Positions 29,892 through 36,662 of a stretch of 37,590 nucleotides of DNA are shown here, one piece after another. This DNA comes from Streptomyces roseus (lineage in GTDB: Bacteria > Actinomycetota > Actinomycetes > Streptomycetales > Streptomycetaceae): NCBI RefSeq assembly GCF_001044425.1, contig NZ_LFML01000027.1, forward strand, positions 1-37,590. Direction: 5' to 3'. The first letter of the stretch is position 1, and each line of letters opens with the position of its first letter. The position numbers were made by a program, and so were the translations under genes. A model generated the notes under the pieces. It saw only the letters and a program-made list of their open reading frames with translations. It was not told where the DNA came from and ran no database searches.

Positions 29892-31247
29892 TCAGCAGTC
29901 GCAGCCGCAGTCGCAGCAGCACCCGTCACAGTTGCAGCAGTCGCAGCAGCCGCTGCAGTCGGAGCAGCCGTCGCAGCACTCGCAGGCGTCGCACCAGGCG
30001 TCCCGCTTCTGCCGGGACCACGGGCCCTCGTGCTCGGTGCAGCACAGCTGGCACGTGCAGAACAGCCCGATGGACACGGCGCAGCCGGCGAGCAGCCCGC
30101 GGCGCGGCCGCTGCGGGGGCAACCCGCCACCGGGCCCCCCGGGCGGCCCGGGCATCCAGGGGCCGCCGGGCCCGCCCGCACCCCCGCCGTACGGGTTCCC
30201 GCCGTACGGGTTCCCGCCCTGACCGCCGTGGCCGCCCTGGCCGCCGTACGGGCCGCTGCCGTACGGGCCGCTGCCGTACGGGCCCGCCTGGCCGGGGCCG
30301 TGGCCCTGCGGCGGCGCTCCGTGCCCGCCGCCCTGCCCCGCGGCGTTCATGCCCGCGATCCCACCCGCGAGCCCGCCCGCGTGTCCGCAGCCGCTGACCC
30401 CGAAGGCCCGGTCCACCGAGGTCTTCAGCTCGTGCACGAGCAGCCGGTGGGCGAGCCCCGCGTCCGCGAACTCGACCTCGCGCAGCGCCAGCCTGATGCC
30501 GCGCAGGGCGTCGTCGGCCAGCCGCCGGGCCTCGGCGAGCGGGGTCCCGGTGGCCGTCAGCGGGTTCCACGCGCCCGCGGCGGCGTCCGCGGCCTGGTCC
30601 TCGACGGCGTCCAGCAGGTGCGCGAGGCGCCCGAAATAGCGGCCGGCCTCGGCGAGCGCCGGGGCGTTGCCCGGCCGCCCGGCCAGCTGCGCGGTATGGG
30701 CGAAGGCGGCGGCGGTGGCCGTCTCCGTGGGCTCGGTCACGACGAGCACCGGCGTGCCGGGGCCGGCGAGGGTCTCGATGCCCTCCTGCCGGTCCACGGC
30801 GTCGACGAGGACGGCCGTGTCGAAGCCGAGCGAGGCACCGGTGCGGGCGCCGGCCCGGTCCCAGCCGCGGGCCACCTTGCGCGCGGCGGCGGCGATCGGG
30901 GCGCGGGCCAACAGCCCGTCCCGGTCCGCCACGTGGTCCCGTACCTTCGCCGAGGCGAGGACGAGCGAGACGGCGGCCGCGAGCCGCGCGCCCTCGCCCT
31001 TGGCCACCGCCGCGGTCCGCATGCCGCGCAGCGGGCAGGGCCCGGCCGTGCGGCGCGAGCCGGGCGCGGGCCCCGACTGAGCCTCCGTCAGAACGGAGAC
31101 CAGCAAACCGTCGTAGTTGGTGACGATCCGCGCGAACTGCCCGTGGTCCTTGCGAAGTGCCAGGCAGAGCCCGCAGAGATGGGCCATCCACTCGGTCTTG
31201 AAGCGCTCCCCCAGCCGGTGCGTGCAGGGTCTGACGATGCCGAACAA
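29892..31247 (-). CDS. DUF5685 protein with an extremely cysteine-rich C-terminal tail
   Basis: The 451-residue protein belongs to DUF5685, function unknown. The N-terminus (FGIVRPCTHRL, WMAHLCGLCLAL) holds Cys8, His10, His23, Cys25 and Cys28, a plausible metal site. NYDGLLVSVL, FDTAVLVDAVDRQEG and YFGRLAHLLDAVEDQAADAAAGAWNPL follow in an all-helical domain to about residue 300. A Gly/Pro/Tyr/Gln linker with PYGSG and NPYGG repeats follows. The tail has 22 Cys in the last 64 residues, 17 of them in the last 33, with CC, CCC and CDC clusters and many Asp. This looks like a metallothionein-type metal-binding or densely disulfide-bonded tail. TTG 31247 is chosen because GGGGGA lies 5 nt upstream and I recall the family starting MFGIVRPC; ATG 31286 is the alternative. 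It diverges from the SepF-like gene. Confidence 0.85.
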   Translation of the reverse strand: MFGIVRPCTHRLGERFKTEWMAHLCGLCLALRKDHGQFARIVTNYDGLLVSVLTEAQSGPAPGSRRTAGPCPLRGMRTAAVAKGEGARLAAAVSLVLASAKVRDHVADRDGLLARAPIAAAARKVARGWDRAGARTGASLGFDTAVLVDAVDRQEGIETLAGPGTPVLVVTEPTETATAAAFAHTAQLAGRPGNAPALAEAGRYFGRLAHLLDAVEDQAADAAAGAWNPLTATGTPLAEARRLADDALRGIRLALREVEFADAGLAHRLLVHELKTSVDRAFGVSGCGHAGGLAGGIAGMNAAGQGGGHGAPPQGHGPGQAGPYGSGPYGSGPYGGQGGHGGQGGNPYGGNPYGGGAGGPGGPWMPGPPGGPGGGLPPQRPRRGLLAGCAVSIGLFCTCQLCCTEHEGPWSRQKRDAWCDACECCDGCSDCSGCCDCCNCDGCCCDCGCDC

Positions 31248-31388
31248 AACGGTCCCCCGTGTGTCATACGCGTGCGTGATGCGCATCGTATCGAGCGGGA
31301 TCGTTCACCCGTACGTCCGCGCGGGTCACCCACACGGCAGCAGCGGTCGTATTTTCACTCAGTCAGCAGCGGTAGCCGTCAGGAGGCT

Positions 31389-31424
31389 TGACGGTGCAAC
31401 GGATGTTCTGCACCAGTACCGTCA
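31389..31424. repeat. Inverted repeat upstream of the SepF-like gene
   Basis: TGACGGT (31389-31395) and ACCGTCA (31418-31424) are perfect inverted arms 22 bp apart in the 282-bp gap between the DUF5685 and SepF-like genes. The first arm lies within a TTGACG hexamer that could be a -35, although no TANNNT follows at 17-18 bp. A regulator site is possible. The rest of the gap shows no gene. Confidence 0.35.
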
Positions 31425-31529
31425 CGAAAACCCTGCGCGGCGGCTATCCACTTGGCGCGTTGTCAGCATCATGGACGACCATAGGGGAAGCGGAGAGAAG
31501 ACAACCGACCGCGGTGAAAGGAGGCGTCC

Positions 31530-31979
31530 ATGGGTTCGGTACGCAAGGCGAGTGCCTGGTTGGGTCTCGTGGAGGACAGCGACGACGAGCGTTACTACGA
31601 CGACGACTACGCGGAGGCCGCACAGGGCTCCGTCTCGGGCCCCGGCGACCAGTGGGTCACCGACCCCCGGGTCAAGGTCGCCTCGGAGTCGGCCGTCGAG
31701 CAGGGCCGGCGGATCGCGACGGTCACCCCGGACGGCTTCCGTGACGCGCGCGGCATCGGCGAGCTGTTCCGCGAGGGCGTCCCGGTGATCGTGAACCTGT
31801 CGTCCATGGACCCGGCCGACGCCAAGCGCGTGGTCGACTTCGCGGCCGGCCTGACCTTCGGCCTGCGCGGCTCGATCGAGCGGGTGGCGACCAGGGTCTT
31901 CCTGCTGACCCCGGCCGACACCCAGATCGTGAGCGGCGAGCCCGGCGGCCGCTCGCGCGACTTCTTCAACCAGAGCTGA
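31530..31979 (+). CDS. sflA: SepF-like cell-division/tip-growth protein
   Basis: The 149-residue protein has the SepF plan: a short N-terminal helix ([16 protein letters not shown]), an acidic disordered linker ([16 protein letters not shown]), and the C-terminal SepF domain (about 60-149) with [53 protein letters not shown] and FLLTP. SepF domains dimerise and bind the FtsZ tail under the membrane. Streptomyces carry SepF near ftsZ plus SepF-like paralogues; this one is not in a division cluster, so it is one of the paralogues. By remembered gene order it corresponds to SflA (SCO1749), reported to keep FtsZ and DivIVA from misplacing at growing tips. GGAGG 6 nt upstream fixes ATG 31530. The symbol rests on synteny memory. 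Confidence 0.88.
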   Translation: MGSVRKASAWLGLVEDSDDERYYDDDYAEAAQGSVSGPGDQWVTDPRVKVASESAVEQGRRIATVTPDGFRDARGIGELFREGVPVIVNLSSMDPADAKRVVDFAAGLTFGLRGSIERVATRVFLLTPADTQIVSGEPGGRSRDFFNQS

Positions 31980-32015
31980 GTCTGGGGGTACTTCCCACCG
32001 GCAGCCGGGGGATCC

Positions 32016-33185
32016 TCACCGGAAGGCGTCGAGCCCGGTGAGCGCCTTGCCCAGCACCAACTGGTGCATCTCGACGGTGCCCTCGTAGGTGAGCACCGAT
32101 TCGAGGTTCGTGGCGTGCCGCATGACGGGGTATTCGAGCGAGATCCCGTTGGCGCCGAGGACGGTCCGCGCGGTGCGGCAGATGTCGATGGCCTCGCGGA
32201 CGTTGTTCAGCTTGCCGAAACTGATCTGCTCCGGCCGCAGGGTGCCCGCGTCCATGCGCCGGCCCAGGTGGTGGGCGAGCAGGATGCCCTTGTGGAGTTC
32301 CAGCGCCATGTCCGCCAGCTTGGCCTGGGTGAGCTGGAAGCCCCCGATGGGCTTGCCGAACTGCTCGCGCGTCCTCGCGTAGTCGAGCGCGGCCTCGAAG
32401 CTCGCGCGCGCCGCGCCCATGGCACCCCAGATGATCCCGTACCGCGCGTGGCTGAGGCAGCCCAGCGGCCCCTTGAGCCCGGTGACCCCGGGGAGCACCG
32501 CGTCCGCGGGCAGCCGTACGTCGTCCATGACCAGCTCGCTGGTCACCGAGGCGCGCAGCGACCACTTGTGCTTGATCTCGGGGGCGGAGAAACCGGCCGC
32601 GTCGGTGGGGACCGCGAAGCCGCGGATCCCCTCGTCGGTCTGCGCCCACACCACGGCCACCGCCGCGACGCTGCCGTTGGTGATCCACATCTTGCGCCCG
32701 TTGAGGACCCAGTCGGTGCCGTCGCGCTTGGCGTACGTGCGCATGGCGGCCGGGTCGGAGCCGACGTCGGGCTCGGTCAGCCCGAAGCAGCCGATCAGCT
32801 CGCCGGCGGCCATGCCGGGGAGCCAGCGCTGCTTCTGCTCCTCGGAGCCGTACTTCCAGATCGCGTACATGGCGAGCGAGCCCTGTACCGACACGAGGGA
32901 GCGGATCCCGGAGTCGGCGGCCTCCAGCTCCAGGCAGGCGAGCCCGTACTGCACGGCGGAGGCCCCGGCGCAGCCGTACCCCTCCAGCGACATGCCGAGC
33001 GCCCCGAGCGCCCCGAGCTCCCTGGCCAGCTCCCGGATCCCGGGCAGCTCGCCGCTCTCGTACCAGCCGGCGATGTGCGGCAGTACGCGGTCGGCGGCCC
33101 AGCCGCGCACGGTGTCGCGGATGGCGAGGTCCTCGGGGGCGAGGAGCTCGTCGATCCCGAGCGGATCGGTGGGTACGAAGGGCAC
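32016..33185 (-). CDS. gcdH: Glutaryl-CoA dehydrogenase
   Basis: The 389-residue FAD-dependent acyl-CoA dehydrogenase matches the glutaryl-CoA branch: ADSGIRSLVSVQGSLAMYAI (Arg95, the residue that binds the substrate's far carboxylate), CFGLTEPDVGSDP, RKMWITNG, the ARYGIIWGAMGAA helix and LTYEGTVEMHQLVLGKALTG with catalytic Glu368. The enzyme oxidises and decarboxylates glutaryl-CoA to crotonyl-CoA in lysine, tryptophan and some aromatic breakdown. GTG 33185 has AGGAGG 4 nt upstream. It lies 33 bp after the DHA2 exporter gene on the same strand, probably in one transcript, and is convergent with the SepF-like gene 36 bp away. No electron-transfer flavoprotein gene is nearby. Confidence 0.93.
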   Translation of the reverse strand: MPFVPTDPLGIDELLAPEDLAIRDTVRGWAADRVLPHIAGWYESGELPGIRELARELGALGALGMSLEGYGCAGASAVQYGLACLELEAADSGIRSLVSVQGSLAMYAIWKYGSEEQKQRWLPGMAAGELIGCFGLTEPDVGSDPAAMRTYAKRDGTDWVLNGRKMWITNGSVAAVAVVWAQTDEGIRGFAVPTDAAGFSAPEIKHKWSLRASVTSELVMDDVRLPADAVLPGVTGLKGPLGCLSHARYGIIWGAMGAARASFEAALDYARTREQFGKPIGGFQLTQAKLADMALELHKGILLAHHLGRRMDAGTLRPEQISFGKLNNVREAIDICRTARTVLGANGISLEYPVMRHATNLESVLTYEGTVEMHQLVLGKALTGLDAFR

Positions 33186-33218
33186 GGCGCCTCCTGGTGC
33201 GGACCGGCGTTGCGAAAC

Positions 33219-34955
33219 CTAGCGCTGCAAGTTTGTCGGCGCGACGGCCCGCGGTCCACCCCTGCCCGCCCGCGCGCCGGGAAGGCGGACCGGCCCGCCG
33301 CCGGCATCGCGCCCAGCGGCGTCGCGCTCGGCGGCATCGCGCTCGGCGGCGTCGCGCTCGGCGGCATCGCGCCCGCCGGCGTCGCCCTCCCCCGCGTCGC
33401 GCTCGGCGGCGTCCGGGCACTCCATCACCCGCGGCAGCTTCAGCGCCATCACGGCACCCGCCAGCAGCAGCCCGGCGCTGACCAGCAGCGTCACGTGCAG
33501 CCCGTGGACGAAAGAATGCCGCGCCGCCGCGTACAGCGCCTGCCCCGGCCCGCCCCCGAGCGCCCCCGCGATCTGGTACGCCTCGCCCAGGGAGTTCGCG
33601 GCCCCCGCCGCGTCCGAGGCCGACACCCCCGGCACGTGCGCCAGCCCCGGCCCGTAGGCCGCGTTCATGACACTGCCGAGCAGGGCGATGCCCATCCCCG
33701 CGCCCAGCTGGTACGAGGTCTCGCCTATGGAGGCCGCCCCGCCGGCCGTCGCCGCCGGAGCCTCGCTCAGCATCGACTCGTACGCGGCGAACAGCGTGGT
33801 CTGGAGCCCGAAGCCGAGCAGGACGAACCCGACCGTGAGCAGCACCGGCCGGTCCTGCTGCCCCATGAAGGTCAGCAGCAGCACGGAGAACGCCGTCAGC
33901 ACGAAGCCCAGCGACACCATCGTCCGCGGCCCGATCCGGGCCAGCGTGTACGACCCCGTGGCTCCGGCCGCCATGGCCGCGAAGGTCAGCGGGAGCAGCC
34001 GCAGCCCCGTCGCCAGCGGGCTGAGGTGCAGGACCAGCTGCAGGTACTGGACCGCGATCAGCTCCAGCCCGACCAGCGCCAGCATGGCGAGCACGATGCA
34101 GCCGACGGACGTGGAGAACGCGGCCCGCGAGAACATCCGCATGTCGATCAGCGGGTGCGTGCGGCGCTTCTGACGCCGTACGAAGAAGATCAGCAGCGCC
34201 GCGCCCACCAGCAGCGGCACCAGCGCCTCCGCGTCGAGGAGCCGGCGCTCCGCGCCGATCCGCTTGACCCCGAGGACGAAGGACAGCACCCCGGCGGCGG
34301 CCATGAGCGCGCCCACCACGTCCCACGGCCCGTCGGCGGCGCCGCGCGACTCCGGCAGCAGCCAGCGCCCGAGCGGCAGGATCAGCGCCATGAGCGGGAT
34401 GTTGATGAGGAAGACCGATCCCCACCAGAAGTGCTGGACGAGGAAGCCTCCGAGCACCGGTCCGCCGGCCGCGCCGATGGCGGCGACGGCGGTCCAGATG
34501 CCGATGGCGAGGGCCCTCTCGCGCCGGTCGGGGAAGACCTGGCGCAGGATCGAGAGGGTGGCGGGCATGATCATCGCGCCGCCGACGCCGAGCAGGGCGC
34601 GGGCGGTGATCAGGACCTGGGCGTTGTCGGCGAGGGCGGCCAGCGCCGAGGCGGCGCCGAAGAGCCCGTAGCCGAGGAGGAGTATGCGGCGCCGGCCGAC
34701 GCGGTCACCGAGGGTCCCGAAGAGGATCAGCAGCGCGGCGCAGACCAGCGGGTACGCGTCGACGATCCACAGGAGCTCGACCGAGCCGGGGCGCAGGTCC
34801 TCGGTGACGGAGGGGACGGCCACGTGCAGGATCGTCGCGTCGAGCGCGACGAGGACCAGGCTGACGCAGAGGACCGCGAGGACGAGCCAGCGGTTGGCCC
34901 CGCCGGAGGCGGCGCGCAGCCGCAGCCGGAAGGAGGCCGCGTTCGTCCCCGACAT
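33219..34955 (-). CDS. DHA2-family (EmrB/QacA) MFS drug exporter with repetitive C-terminus
   Basis: The 578-residue membrane protein has about 14 helices. It shows LDATILHVAVPSV in helix 1 (the DHA2 motif D1), motif A GTLGDRVGRRR, and motif C GIWTAVAAIGAAGGPVLGGF, which marks proton-driven exporters. It should pump drugs or end products out of the cell. After the last helix (LLVSAGLLLAGAVMALKLP) a charged tail carries DAAER/DAAGR pentapeptide repeats coded by a 15-bp tandem array. ATG 34955 has GGGAGG 7 nt upstream. No TetR gene adjoins it. The glutaryl-CoA dehydrogenase gene follows closely; the PIG-V-like gene diverges from it across 291 bp with a direct repeat ACGCGAGT (35055-35062, 35076-35083). 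Confidence 0.93.
   Translation of the reverse strand: MSGTNAASFRLRLRAASGGANRWLVLAVLCVSLVLVALDATILHVAVPSVTEDLRPGSVELLWIVDAYPLVCAALLILFGTLGDRVGRRRILLLGYGLFGAASALAALADNAQVLITARALLGVGGAMIMPATLSILRQVFPDRRERALAIGIWTAVAAIGAAGGPVLGGFLVQHFWWGSVFLINIPLMALILPLGRWLLPESRGAADGPWDVVGALMAAAGVLSFVLGVKRIGAERRLLDAEALVPLLVGAALLIFFVRRQKRRTHPLIDMRMFSRAAFSTSVGCIVLAMLALVGLELIAVQYLQLVLHLSPLATGLRLLPLTFAAMAAGATGSYTLARIGPRTMVSLGFVLTAFSVLLLTFMGQQDRPVLLTVGFVLLGFGLQTTLFAAYESMLSEAPAATAGGAASIGETSYQLGAGMGIALLGSVMNAAYGPGLAHVPGVSASDAAGAANSLGEAYQIAGALGGGPGQALYAAARHSFVHGLHVTLLVSAGLLLAGAVMALKLPRVMECPDAAERDAGEGDAGGRDAAERDAAERDAAERDAAGRDAGGGPVRLPGARAGRGGPRAVAPTNLQR
33303..33416. repeat. 15-bp tandem array coding DAAER repeats
   Basis: Units close to GGCGGCATCGCGCTC (alternating GGCATC and GGCGTC) run in tandem and encode the charged pentapeptide repeats at the C-terminus of the exporter. 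The array can expand or shrink in frame. Confidence 0.7.
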
Positions 34956-35239
34956 GCATGTACCTCCCAGATGATCGCTCGCACTCGGCGGACCAGCGTT
35001 TGCGGAGCCGCGGGGTGGTGCACTGAGCGGCGTCCTACGGGGTCCGGCATCGACACGCGAGTGAAGCGTCAGCGTACGCGAGTTCGTGTGCCCGACACGT
35101 GGCCAAGCTCTCACCGCGGCGGGGACCGCCGTGTGGTGTGCGCCACTCGCCCCACCCCCGTCCTCCCCTCTCCCCTCCCCCGCGTACACGCGCGGTCACG
35201 ACCCGTGGTTCTGCGCCGGGGGCACACGCGCGCGCCGTC

Positions 35240-35245
35240 GATAAT
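35240..35245 (+). promoter_or_regulatory. GATAAT -10 box at the PIG-V-like gene start
   Basis: GATAAT ends 1 nt before ATG 35247 and exactly 7 nt before GTG 35253. If it is the -10, transcription would start at 35253 and the protein would begin at the GTG (VKDLGFRR) on a leaderless mRNA. No -35 is clear. Confidence 0.4.
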
Positions 35246-35246
35246 C

Positions 35247-36368
35247 ATGCCCGTGAAGGATCTTGGATTTCGTCGGGCCGCACCCGCCCTGGCCGTCTTC
35301 GCGGCGGTCCGGCTGCTCGGGCTGGCCGTGCTCGCGCTCTGGTGCGCGGCCGTCGGCAGCAGCCCGCACACGCTGCTCTCGGCGCGCTGGGACTCGCTCT
35401 GGTACGCCCGCATCGCCGCCGAGGGGTACGGGTACGAGGTGCTCCTCCCCAACGGGGACGTGCACTCGAACCTGGCCTTCTTCCCGCTGCTGCCCTGGCT
35501 GGAGCGGCTGGTCGCGGCGGTGACGGGGCTGTCGTACGGCTCGGCGGGGCTGGTGGTCTCGGTCGTGGCCGGCCTCGCGGCCGCCTGGGGGATCTTCGCC
35601 GTCGCGGACCTCCTGCACGACCGCCGGGCCGGGATCTTCGCGGCCGGGGTCTGGGCCGCCCTGCCCGTCGGGATCGTGCAGTCGATGGCGTACAGCGAGG
35701 CGCTGTTCACGGCGCTGGCCGCCTGGTCCCTGTACGCGGCGCTGCGCGCCCGGTGGCCGGCGGCCGGCGTGCTCGCGGCCGGGGCCGGGCTGACCCGCCC
35801 GGTCGGCGCCGCGGTGGTGGCGGCGCTCTGGGTGGCGGCCACCCTGGCGTGGTGGCGCGGGGAGCGGTCCTGGCGGCTGGCGGCGGGGGTGGCGCTGGCC
35901 CCGCTGGGCGCGGCCGCGTACGTGCTGTGGGTCGGGGCGCGCACCGGGGGCGGGCTGCTCGGCTACCTGGACGTGCAGGCCGGCTGGGGCAACGGCTTCG
36001 ACGGCGGGCTGGCGTTCGCCCGTTTCATCGGGGCGAGGCTGACCTCCTCCCCCGCCGGCGTCCTGGCCGGGGCCGGGCTGATCGCGGGGGTGGCGCTGGT
36101 GCTGTGGCTGTACGGGCTGTGCGTACGGCAGCGCCAGCCGGCCGCGCTCCTCGTCTACTGCGGGATCGTCGTGGCGCTGGCGCTGTGCGCGTCCGGGTAC
36201 TTCGGCTCCAAGCCGCGGCTCCTGCTCCCCGCGTTCCCGCTCTTGCTGCCGCCGGCGGTGGCGCTGGCCCGGTGGCGGACGGGGAGGGCGGCCGCGGTGC
36301 TGGGCGCGGTGGCGCTGGCATCGGCGGTGTACGGCGCCTTCTGGCTGAACGGTTCGGGACCTCCTTAA
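35247..36368 (+). CDS. PIG-V-like membrane mannosyltransferase
   Basis: The 373-residue protein has about eight to ten membrane helices and the family hallmark ARWDSLWYARIAAEGYGYE (about 46-64), the RWDxxWY loop of PIG-V-type and related GT-C glycosyltransferases. SNLAFFPLLPWLERL follows, and SEALFTALAAWSLYAALRARW and GLTRPVGA match the rest of the family. Such enzymes use polyprenyl-phosphate mannose to add a sugar on the outer face of the membrane. The acceptor here is unknown. ATG 35247 is given, but a GATAAT box suggests GTG 35253 as a leaderless start, two residues shorter. It diverges from the DHA2 exporter and is followed by a 294-bp gap. Confidence 0.85.
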   Translation: MPVKDLGFRRAAPALAVFAAVRLLGLAVLALWCAAVGSSPHTLLSARWDSLWYARIAAEGYGYEVLLPNGDVHSNLAFFPLLPWLERLVAAVTGLSYGSAGLVVSVVAGLAAAWGIFAVADLLHDRRAGIFAAGVWAALPVGIVQSMAYSEALFTALAAWSLYAALRARWPAAGVLAAGAGLTRPVGAAVVAALWVAATLAWWRGERSWRLAAGVALAPLGAAAYVLWVGARTGGGLLGYLDVQAGWGNGFDGGLAFARFIGARLTSSPAGVLAGAGLIAGVALVLWLYGLCVRQRQPAALLVYCGIVVALALCASGYFGSKPRLLLPAFPLLLPPAVALARWRTGRAAAVLGAVALASAVYGAFWLNGSGPP

Positions 36369-36438
36369 GCAGGTGACCAGCTGATCAAGAGGACGGCCCC
36401 GAGGGGTGCGCGCCGGGCACCCGCCGATGCCGCGCAAC

Positions 36439-36460
36439 GGAATGGATCATTCCGATCCAT
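36439..36460. promoter_or_regulatory. Overlapping palindromes in the AT-rich gap
   Basis: GGAATG-GAT-CATTCC (36439-36453) and ATGGATC-ATTCC-GATCCAT (36442-36460) are two perfect inverted repeats that share most of their bases, so the RNA could adopt either hairpin. It could be a protein-binding site or the end of the PIG-V-like transcript (71 bp after its stop). Confidence 0.45.
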
Positions 36461-36649
36461 CTTTCAGCAAAGTAATTGAGCTGCGGCGATAAAGCGCGGC
36501 TAAGCATGCGAAAGAATGGCCGGGGCATTGGATCAGGCACCTCCAACTAATGCCCGAATGCCAGGAATTAAGCTCCGCGTGAGACCAACTCCACATCACA
36601 TGGTCATCACAAAGCCCGTGATTCGACCGGGCCGCCCATCGGCGCGCGG

Positions 36650-36655
36650 TAACGT
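36650..36655 (+). promoter_or_regulatory. Probable -10 box of a leaderless transcript (PAP2 gene)
   Basis: TAACGT lies exactly 7 nt before GTG 36663 with no ribosome site between. Same geometry as at 2187, 4751 and 13103. Inference. Confidence 0.45.
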
Positions 36656-36662
36656 CGATTGA

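Larger units (their letters stand above)
36369..36662. other. AT-rich intergenic region before the PAP2 gene
   Basis: This gap is clearly less GC-rich than its surroundings and holds no gene I can support. It contains the overlapping palindromes at 36439-36460. The 3' end carries a TAACGT box before the PAP2 gene. The region between (about 36460-36640) has no strong hairpin or repeat that I can see. Confidence 0.5.

Noticed and set aside
32064..35246. Long open plus-strand frame leading into the PIG-V-like gene
   Set aside because: It runs antisense through the dehydrogenase and exporter genes with low-complexity translation; the true gene starts at 35247 or 35253.
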